Assembly: GCA_040758525.1 (NCBI GenBank)
Contig: JBFLVQ010000034.1
Span: 1-30,757, forward strand
From: JBFLVQ01 sp040758525
GTDB lineage: Bacteria > Acidobacteriota > Blastocatellia > Chloracidobacteriales > JADJPF01
Direction of reading: 5' to 3'
Length of the DNA stretch: 30,757 nucleotides
How positions within the stretch are numbered: the first letter of the stretch is position 1; the number at the start of each line of letters is the position of its first letter. The notes beneath the pieces were generated by a model, which did not search any database, was not told where the DNA came from, and saw only the letters and a list, made by a program, of their open reading frames with translations. The position numbers and the translations under genes are program-made. This document shows positions 1-7,500 of the stretch, piece after piece.

Positions 1-3000
1 TCGGCGCATTCCTGCCAGTTCACGCAGAGAGTTGAAATAACCAACCAACGTCATCCAAGGATCCGCTGCTGTTGCATACTTTAAATACATTGCTTGTGAT
101 GCTGATAGAATGGCTATATAGACTCGAATCAATGCTGCTGTCAGCCTGCGGCCAGGCGCGCATATTCCCAGATAACGTCGTCCGGGATCTTTGTCACTGG
201 GTATTCGCTGCCGGGCAAAGAAGTTATCGTTGGCATCCAGACATTGAGGGGGAAAGACCTGCACTTTTCGCAGAAACAGGTTATATACTTGTTCTTTGGC
301 CTGACGGATAGTTGCCGTCGAAGCAATAACTTTTGGCCGCACTTGCTTGCCATCAACCTCCCAGGATGCCAGCTTATCAACAGCAGTTTCATAAAGACCA
401 ACAAGTGTTCCCAGCGGCCCGCTAATCAAATGCAACTCATCCTGGATTATCAGATCAGGCGGGCGCAATGGGTTATGAGAAGCCAGTTTTGTTGACAACA
501 AAGCCTGTCGTCTAGGATGGCTGGAGTCTTCGATTTCAGGAGATTTAAAGCCATGTCGCTGACAGTAAGCCTCCACCTGGCCAAAGAGCATTTGAGTAGC
601 GCCATTCCAGGGCATTTGCGCAAATTTGTCTACTGTAGAAATTAACAGCGATGGCAAACGACGATAAATCTCTTCGTCTACTACCACAATGGGCAATCCT
701 TCCGTGGATGAATTCTTTTCATCAAATAAACATCGACCAAACGGATCACCACAGTAGATTAATGTGCGTCCAGGCCCTCTAGAATAAGGCTCTACTTTGA
801 TATTTTTGCCTTCATCTATTTTCGTACCGCACCAGGGGCAATTAGTCAATTGATGCGGTGAGCCGCTTGCCGCCTGATAGTATCCGCGCACCTGTTTACT
901 AAATTCTTCGCTCTGTTGTGTGGTATTAGGGGTGGTCTTTTTTCCAACCCATAGACCAATACGAAATGGTTCTTGTCCCCATTTTGCCTCACCATTCTGG
1001 ATAGCTTCCCGGCGTATCGATTCACAAGCGCAGATTAGTGCAGTAGCGCGTTGGAACTGCTGAAGTGTAAGCAGTCGCAAAGTGTATCGCATTAGCACAG
1101 CTATACCATACTCGCCCACGCGTCCGGCAATTGTTCCTTGTAGTCTGCGCAACGCCAGCGTGTAAGCGGTTAAACCTAGATAGGCTTCTGTCTTACCGCC
1201 ACCGGTAGGAAACCATAGCAGATCGGCAATGGCATTGGTTTCATGGCAGCGGTCTTCGTGATGTAGATCGGTAATGCTGGGCAGGTTGAGCAAGATGAAG
1301 GCAAGTTGGAATGGAAACCAAGTACGATTTTGAGGAATATCAACTGTCGATAGCTCAATATCTTCTCCGCGCCGCTTTCTCTCAGAAAAGATCGAGTGAA
1401 TGCGCTGTTGCCACATCGCCCGGTTCATAAACTGGAAGGCTTGCGCTGCTTTGGCATCCTTATCAAGTAGCGCCATACCTTCGCTGATGCGTTCTAGTGT
1501 GTAGGTGCAATTATTTATCGCGGCATCGGCAATTGTTTGAAAACTAGCAAGCCCTTCTTGGGGATCTTTAATTCGGCTTTTCTGCCCATCGATCCATCTT
1601 CGATAAGCAACTGTCAGCGCTTTCAACTTAGCAGAAAGTTGATCGATGGGAGTTTCCGCCAACTCTTTCATATCCAGTACCAAACCAGCAAGATCTGGAA
1701 TCTCATCTGAAGTTGGCGGTGTGACCTTGGGCACTTCATAAGTTGGTACAACCGAGGTGCAGATCCTGATAGCTCTTTCAGTAGTATTAGGAACTGTGTC
1801 AGCATGAACGCTAACACCATGACCAATAGCAAACTCTACCTGGCTGCGGTAGAGCATATTCATTGATTGTTCTTCCAGGTAAAGCCTAGAATCTGTTTTG
1901 ACTGTGGATAGCAATTGCGGTCTGCGCACAAATATATCAGGGAAATCTGGATCTGCCGACTTTACACTCAGTTCAGGCTGAAAGAGCCAAGCAGCATCAG
2001 AGAGTTTATCCGGTTCCCGCTGACCATTGATAAGAAAGATCGATACAATCCATTCGTCATTCTGTTTGCGAATCAATCCTTGCACATAAACATCTGGAAA
2101 ATTAGCATCAACAATCCATTTATCGATAGCGCCGTCTTGCAATGGAACTGGCGGCGAAGTGTCGATAATTGGTTGTCTTCGCCAAACCGTCTTGGGATTG
2201 CCCTTTTCAGTAGTTATGTATTCGCTCTCAACGCGATCATATTTACCCCAAGCTGCCTGGATTTTAATGGCTTTGGCGGCATTGCTAACACAGAAGGTCA
2301 TGCCAAATGAAGATGGCATCATAGTTTTTGCCGCAGCAATACTGATATCTGTTCGACCATCTTCTGAACTATCTTTGCCAGCAACGGCGAGATCCTCATC
2401 AGTCTCTTGTTCAATCTGTTGCTTGCGATATAGTGGGGCAAGCAGACCAACCAGATAGCGATCACTCACTTTCTGTTCGTCTATCTCTTCATGCTCGCCA
2501 CCTGCGGGGCCGAGCAGGTCATCCAAAACAGCTTTTTCCAATTCAGCTCGAATAGCATATGGCGATGGTACAGTCAGTAGATTAGCAGCAACTGGTTGAG
2601 CCAAGGTTTTTTCAACGATACTAATATCTACTGGATCGGCCTCTGCATCAATATCCATTGAAGAGCTATCAGCATCTTGAGTTGTTGGGGTTGACCGAAC
2701 TTGTGGACTGAGCGCCTTCTCATTGTCAGACAGAGCTTGTTTCTCTTTGTGATGACTGGCTGATTGTTGAGTAAAGAATTGAGCTATATTACCGCCAATT
2801 AGATCAGCAATCTCTCCATCGAGTCCTAATACATCGGCATCATCGCGGTCATTTAATCCTTGCAATAATATTGCCAGATACTTTTCCGATACAGATTCAA
2901 CTGCACTCCAATCAAGTTGGACTGTATGCTCTCGTAATTGCCGGTTTATTTCTGCCAGGTCAAGATCACCTGGTAAGACAGGCGGTAGTTTAATTACTTT

Positions 3001-3003
3001 CAT
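1..3003 (-). CDS. drmA: DISARM helicase-like protein DrmA (3' end beyond the window)
   Basis: An uninterrupted minus-strand frame of 1001 codons begins at the ATG at 3003-3001 and is still open at base 1, so the C-terminus is missing. It is a superfamily 2 helicase-like protein. The Walker A motif FPTGGGKT is at residues 598-605, preceded by DLLW. A DELH motif II is at 855-858, followed by ISGPLGTL. Motif III reads ASTATIR near residue 895. Between motifs I and II lie two Cys pairs (CPWC and CGDPFGRC) that look like a zinc ribbon. A MMPSSFGMTF stretch lies in the N-terminal part. This pattern, and the position downstream of drmMI and drmD, match DrmA. In the family, DrmA works with DrmB to bind incoming phage DNA. 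A GGGAG about ten bases before the ATG could serve as ribosome site. DrmB and DrmC should follow to the left. Confidence 0.88.
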   Translation of the reverse strand, partial: MKVIKLPPVLPGDLDLAEINRQLREHTVQLDWSAVESVSEKYLAILLQGLNDRDDADVLGLDGEIADLIGGNIAQFFTQQSASHHKEKQALSDNEKALSPQVRSTPTTQDADSSSMDIDAEADPVDISIVEKTLAQPVAANLLTVPSPYAIRAELEKAVLDDLLGPAGGEHEEIDEQKVSDRYLVGLLAPLYRKQQIEQETDEDLAVAGKDSSEDGRTDISIAAAKTMMPSSFGMTFCVSNAAKAIKIQAAWGKYDRVESEYITTEKGNPKTVWRRQPIIDTSPPVPLQDGAIDKWIVDANFPDVYVQGLIRKQNDEWIVSIFLINGQREPDKLSDAAWLFQPELSVKSADPDFPDIFVRRPQLLSTVKTDSRLYLEEQSMNMLYRSQVEFAIGHGVSVHADTVPNTTERAIRICTSVVPTYEVPKVTPPTSDEIPDLAGLVLDMKELAETPIDQLSAKLKALTVAYRRWIDGQKSRIKDPQEGLASFQTIADAAINNCTYTLERISEGMALLDKDAKAAQAFQFMNRAMWQQRIHSIFSERKRRGEDIELSTVDIPQNRTWFPFQLAFILLNLPSITDLHHEDRCHETNAIADLLWFPTGGGKTEAYLGLTAYTLALRRLQGTIAGRVGEYGIAVLMRYTLRLLTLQQFQRATALICACESIRREAIQNGEAKWGQEPFRIGLWVGKKTTPNTTQQSEEFSKQVRGYYQAASGSPHQLTNCPWCGTKIDEGKNIKVEPYSRGPGRTLIYCGDPFGRCLFDEKNSSTEGLPIVVVDEEIYRRLPSLLISTVDKFAQMPWNGATQMLFGQVEAYCQRHGFKSPEIEDSSHPRRQALLSTKLASHNPLRPPDLIIQDELHLISGPLGTLVGLYETAVDKLASWEVDGKQVRPKVIASTATIRQAKEQVYNLFLRKVQVFPPQCLDANDNFFARQRIPSDKDPGRRYLGICAPGRRLTAALIRVYIAILSASQAMYLKYATAADPWMTLVGYFNSLRELAGMRR

Positions 3004-3077
3004 ACAGGAGGTTCTCCCAGATCCCAGAGGTTGCCAACAAAACTCTTTAATAATGGAGAAGGACAGTTGAAATTTCT

Positions 3078-3107
3078 ATTATGCTTTTGATCTGAAGTTC
3101 ATAACAA
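3078..3107 (-). promoter_or_regulatory. Possible sigma-70-type promoter for drmA
   Basis: On the minus strand TTGTTA (3107-3102) and CATAAT (3083-3078) are separated by 18 bases, 75 bases before the drmA start. It lies downstream of the hairpin-rich element, so it could restore drmA transcription if that element attenuates read-through. This is a pattern match only. Confidence 0.27.
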
Positions 3108-3157
3108 TTCTTCTGTTTTTACTAACTAATCTATCAAAAAGCTATGGTGAAAAAATT

Positions 3158-3456
3158 CCACCAGTGTGGATGAGGTCTTTAGCCGCAAAGCGGCGAGATA
3201 CCTTTAGCACCGGCGCGTGTGAGGATAATCTTTAGCCGCGCAGCGGCGTTATACCTTTAGGCCAGCGCGTGAGCGCTGGTGTAGATCGATAAATAGCATA
3301 GAGCCCCAGCGGGGTGATATATTGAATTGTCATAGATGATATTTAAATAATCTGTCGCCATTTCCCGGCTTTATTGCTCTACCATTCTACTCACAGGGCT
3401 TACGCCCTGCGCTAAAGATCTAGCGCCGCTTCGCGGCTCAAAACCTCATCCGCACA
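3158..3456. repeat. REP-like palindrome cluster bounded by imperfect inverted repeats
   Basis: The 430-bp gap between the 49-aa gene and drmA is mostly this element. Perfect short hairpins occur at 3158-3169 (CCAC/GTGG), 3182-3194 and 3235-3247 (GCCGC/GCGGC), 3262-3279 (CCAGCGC/GCGCTGG with a GTGA loop), 3304-3314 (CCCC/GGGG), 3394-3409 (CAGGGC/GCCCTG with a TTAC loop) and 3425-3437 (GCCGC/GCGGC). The outer arms, 3165-3208 and 3411-3456, are imperfect inverted copies of each other over about 45 bases. This suggests a non-autonomous mobile or REP/BIME-type mosaic inserted inside the DISARM operon. Transcribed, it would form several hairpins ahead of drmA. Confidence 0.72.
3176..3281. repeat. 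Two tandem copies of a 53-base unit within the palindrome cluster
   Basis: Unit 1 (3176-3228) and unit 2 (3229-3281) both run TCTTTAGCCGC, then AGCGGCG, then ATACCTTTAG, then CC(A/G)GCGCGTG. Each unit has a GCCGC/GCGGC hairpin. Only unit 2 keeps the perfect GCGCTGG partner of its CCAGCGC, so unit 1 looks like a decayed copy. Confidence 0.7.
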
Positions 3457-3587
3457 GGGGAAGGTTTTTCTAATGGGTTGTTTAATTCGGTTTTTTGTTT
3501 AAGAAAATTCGCAGAATCCAGCACTTCTTGTTGCTTGTCTGGTGGTAATGTCCGAACAATTTCTAAAATTGCCTCTTCAATATTCAT
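3438..3587 (-). CDS. 49-aa DUF2281-like small protein, coupled to the Uma2 gene
   Basis: The ATG at 3587-3585 overlaps the TGA of the Uma2 gene (ATGA), implying translational coupling. The product starts MNIEEAILEIVRTLPPDKQQ and continues EVLDSANFLKQK. That is the typical pattern of DUF2281 proteins (a short helix, then LPP-x-K/Q-QQEVLDF-x-x-FL), which are often found beside nuclease-like genes and may act as antitoxins. The last codons (VRMRF and stop) lie inside the right arm of the REP-like element. The original C-terminus has probably been replaced by that insertion. The role in DISARM is unknown; an antitoxin role is an inference. Confidence 0.62.
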   Translation of the reverse strand: MNIEEAILEIVRTLPPDKQQEVLDSANFLKQKTELNNPLEKPSPVRMRF

Positions 3588-4228
3588 ATTGACTCTGGAT
3601 CAATCCCTAACTCCCGAAGTTTTTCAGCTAGCCTGTTTGCTCGCTGCTCAGCCGCTTTGGCTCTAGCTGTTAGGTCTGAGAAAGTAACAAATCGATTACC
3701 GTCAGGCAGAAAGATTTCTAACTCGCCATCTAGCTGCTCAAAGCGTATTTTCAATAATGGGCTGACCCATCCTGATAAATTATCGATTGGCTGTAAACCC
3801 CCTTCCTTTCGCAAGTAACCAACCAACGCTTTTTCATCTGGATCATAAATGTAATACTCTTGAACCCCATAGCGCCCATAAAACTTTTCTTTGCGGAACA
3901 TATCTATTGGGCTATTACTACGTGAAAGGATTTCAAAAACAACTTGTGGAGCAATATTATCTTCTTCCCACTGTTTATAAGAACTGCGACGACCTTTAGG
4001 CCGTCCTATTGCTACCATGACATCTGGTGCTTGGGAAATCTTTGGCTCACTTTGAACTGGATACCAAAATAGATCAGCCGCCACAAATGCATTCTCAAGC
4101 AACATATCCAAATTCTCTTTTATTATCACTATCCATTTGTATTGTTCTGTATTATCCGCGATAGGCTTGCCGTCACTCTCTGGGTAAACGATCTCATCAG
4201 GTATCGGTGGTTTAGTCAATGTTGACAT
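3584..4228 (-). CDS. Uma2-family (DUF820) restriction-endonuclease-fold protein
   Basis: The 214-aa product matches the Uma2/DUF820 family, which has a PD-(D/E)xK nuclease fold. Visible elements are AP-D69-VMVAIG, VF-E99-ILSRSNSP, the basic FRKEKF segment at 111-116, and GVQEYYIYDPD at 121-131. A short coiled tail (residues ~188-205, TARAKAAEQRANRLAEKL) is typical. An AGGAGG ribosome site overlaps the stop of the upstream 83-aa gene, and the 3' end overlaps the 49-aa gene, so the three are one cassette. Uma2 proteins are very numerous in cyanobacteria and some environmental phyla, but their biological role is not settled. It lies inside the DISARM operon between drmMI and drmA. Whether it takes part in defence or is a passenger cannot be told from sequence. 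Confidence 0.85.
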   Translation of the reverse strand: MSTLTKPPIPDEIVYPESDGKPIADNTEQYKWIVIIKENLDMLLENAFVAADLFWYPVQSEPKISQAPDVMVAIGRPKGRRSSYKQWEEDNIAPQVVFEILSRSNSPIDMFRKEKFYGRYGVQEYYIYDPDEKALVGYLRKEGGLQPIDNLSGWVSPLLKIRFEQLDGELEIFLPDGNRFVTFSDLTARAKAAEQRANRLAEKLRELGIDPESI

Positions 4229-4231
4229 AAT

Positions 4232-4483
4232 CTATCTACCTCCTAAAACAGGCTTTCCTGTACCTCGTCTAAAATCTTCTGCAATCTCGCGCAAATCTTC
4301 CTGGAAGAGAGGATCATTAGCAACTTCTCGCAACTCAGCTATTTTTTCAGCATAGCCTTTTTTTCGCGCTGATTTGAAAAGGATAATAATTTCAACCTCT
4401 TCATTAATTGCTGCTGTATCCGGCAACTGAATAGTAATATTTCGAGTAGCGGGAATCGTTGCAGTTTGTCTGATTACTTCCAT
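4232..4483 (-). CDS. 83-aa hypothetical protein in the DISARM operon
   Basis: The gene has a strong AGGAGG ribosome site ten bases before the ATG and lies 22 bases after drmMI, so expression is likely. The N-terminal ~38 residues alternate beta-type residues (TATIPATRNITIQLP, then EEVEIIILFK). The C-terminal half is a charged helix (EKIAELREVANDPLFQEDLR). It resembles the short antitoxin-like proteins that precede Uma2 or PIN-type toxins in cyanobacteria, but I cannot assign a named family. The stop is four bases from the Uma2 start and the Uma2 ribosome site overlaps it, so the pair is probably co-translated. Its 3' end shares an 18-base sequence with the 3' end of drmMI. Confidence 0.6.
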   Translation of the reverse strand: MEVIRQTATIPATRNITIQLPDTAAINEEVEIIILFKSARKKGYAEKIAELREVANDPLFQEDLREIAEDFRRGTGKPVLGGR

Positions 4484-4523
4484 TGAAGTTCCTCCTGATT
4501 AAATTCTAAAACAGGCTCTCCTG
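4243..4523. repeat. 18-base direct repeat at the 3' ends of drmMI and the 83-aa gene
   Basis: Plus-strand CTAAAACAGGCTTTCCTG at 4243-4260 and CTAAAACAGGCTCTCCTG at 4506-4523 differ at one base. They are read in different frames in the two genes and bracket the 83-aa gene. This looks like a duplication at insertion or a recombination scar. Confidence 0.6.
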
Positions 4524-7500
4524 CACTTTACTTATTTCTGCCTTTGCCTTTTTGCTCTTACTCGCCGTGCCTTTCTTCTTTGCCTTACCAGTGTCGTGCA
4601 ATCCTGCTTTGCATTCTTCAGCATAGCGCTCATGATTAAGTTGTAGCAACCGATCCAATACTTCCCGCCGAGCCGGTTCGCAGATCGTATAGCGTATTCC
4701 TTGTTTAGTTTCGTGGAAGCCATGACCTAGATCAAGATCTGTCCATCCATAGGCTGCTGCGACTGCTTGATCCATCTCAATGTGGAGTTGGCGGAGTTTA
4801 GCGATGTCGGATGAGGTCTCGGAAGGGTTGTGGAAACGATTATAGGTTGTAGTTAACCCTTCTTGTCGAGAAAGCATGATTTGGCAACGGCCTTCATGGT
4901 ACCTTACCCCAAGGTTTTCTAGTGTTTTTATTAATGTTTTAGTATGAGATAGTTTATCTCTTATTTCAATGCCTAGTAATTCGTTTGGGAATGGAAAAGT
5001 TTCAAAGGTTTTAGCGAGAAGATAGTTTGGATCTTCTTTTAGGCGTGAAGAAGTTTTTTCAGCCCATTCAATATGAAAGCATGAATTTAAAACAGCAAAA
5101 TGGGCCTGGCTTGTTAGATCAAACACCACAACTTTATCAGCAAATATCTGATTAGCTTGAACCCACGAAACACTCCAATACTTAGATACTTGACTACATG
5201 CAAGTATGAGAGTATGTCCTTTTACTGCTTCATAAAGCTCTTCTTGACGTCCTATATACTGCCACCATAATACTTCGCGTTGTTTTATTTTATTTCCCTT
5301 TCTTTGTAATCGCACAGTGTTATACAATCGACTCCAGCAGGCTTCATATTGTTTGGCGATGCCTTCGCTATAACTTCCAAAATCTATTGTATAGCGATTC
5401 GTTTGTTGTTTTGGATCTTGATTAATGTCTTGTCCAGTAAGAAATGGTTTAATTATCTCTTTAGATTTCGGATCTTGCTTGATTAGCTCTTTTCTTTCTA
5501 TATCAGTAAGGATAAATCCCTCTCCACCTACCGTAGTACCTCTATATACTAAATTACAATTTTGTGCCAATCGGTAAGGAGTAAACTCAAGTACTTCACT
5601 ATCTAGGTATGGTGAGATAAGAGAGACTTTTTCACCATCAAGGTAAGATTCTCCTGTCCATAACCCTTTACAAATATGTAAAAGACTTATGAATACGTTA
5701 GCTGAGCCAGGCCATTTTGTAGATTTTATGGCACGAATAATTTTGTGTGAATACTTGACTAAGAAACCAAGGCCGCTATCTTTTGTCTCACCCTGACAAA
5801 TCGAGTTAGTTGTTATCATCCCAATATAGCCATAGTTGTTTAGTATAAGACTAGATCTTCTTAAGAAATGTGAACATAGGTCTGCATTTCCATTAGAACT
5901 TGGAAGTAAACATAGAATGTATCCCAGATAATCATCCCCTAGATTTCCAGAAACTTTAGATCTGCCAAGGAATGGAGGGTTACTCATTATCGCATCAAAT
6001 CCGTTTCGTTCTTTACCCCAAAAAACTTCAGGAAATTCTAACAGCCAATGGAATGGCGTGTGCTTTCCTAACATTCGTTTAGCTTTATCACGCAATGCTT
6101 GCACTCGCATATTGTGATATGGATCTACCTTATCAGAAAGGGCATGGTTCACTTCTTCAGATAGAACACTCAATTCATAAGCAGCCATATCATCAGACTT
6201 GCCGATGCGCTTTAATGCTTCACCAATTAATAGATCGCCTAAGAATCGCACTTTATCCAGTGCTTCTTCGGCTTTTGAGAAGAGTTGCTCTTTGCGTTCG
6301 ATATCATGAATATCATTAGCAATGAAGTTTTCTAACTCTTTGCGCTTAGCAATTGCCTCTTCTATTAATGGTTTACAAATGGCTTCGATAGCATCACTTT
6401 GTATCTTCTTTTCTGGCTGAAGACTGAAATATTCAATCTGTTTAGCATCTATCACACCTAACAATGAATCGCCACATCTGAGCGCATGATCCAGAAATGT
6501 GAATGGCTTGCTCTTCTGCATTGTGACAAGCCATAGCGATAGCTTGGCCATTTCAACCGCCATTGGGTTCCTATCGACACCATACAAACATCGATCTGCA
6601 ACAATCCGTTTTGCTACAATGATTCGCTCTACCGGATCTTTGGGCACCAAGCATTCATCGGTGCGTGCTTTAGATAGATCACCCTCTGGTGTCACTACGA
6701 TTTGACCTGGATGTGCGCGTTCGGCCTCTTCCCATGCCTCTACAAGTCGCTCTGCCATATAACGACAAGCCTGCACTAAAAACGCGCCTGAACCCATTGC
6801 GAAATCACAAATCTTAAGCTTCAACAATTCTCCTGCAGATTTTAACTTCCATTCTTCTCGCGGTTTGCCTTCGGCTGGGCCTTTGTAAACAAGTGGCTCA
6901 AGAGTGTATTGCACGATCGGCTCAGTTAGACTGCGTGGTGTGTAATGCGTTCCTGTTGAGCGTCGATCTTCACCTTGTGTGACATAAACGCTGCCAGTGT
7001 TAATGACAACCGGATAGCCTAACGTGTCTTTGCGCACAATCCCGGCAAATGGTTTTACCCGTTCCCAAAGAGTGCGGTCATGATCGCAGGCTACTAGAAA
7101 ACGTTGAGTATCTTGTGGAGGTATCTCAGCTACCAGCGCTTTTTTCAATGCAGAAACTGAGCGCCCCGTCTCTTCATTAAGAAATTCCAGCAAAGACTCT
7201 TCACCTTTAGCCTTCATCTGCTCAAGTTTTTCCAGCAATACTTCGGGTTCTTTATCTTTCGTGCCTTCCAATCCTAACACCGGCGCAGTTGCTCTAACTG
7301 CCGTATGGTCAAGCAAGCCTTCATAAACATGGCCGATCTGCTCAACATCAAGAGCACGGAATGAGAGCCTGCGAGGTTCACTGCCACCACCAGGCAGCTT
7401 GACTTGGAGAATCTGTAATGCTTCGAGCAGATGTAAGACGGTGCGATTATCTATCGCTAGAGGTCTCGCCGAAGTCTCTTTCCAAGAGGTCTGCTCTTTA

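Noticed and set aside
3158..3456. CRISPR array in the repeat-rich gap
   Set aside because: The repeats are palindromic, only two tandem units exist, and there are no evenly spaced unique spacers.
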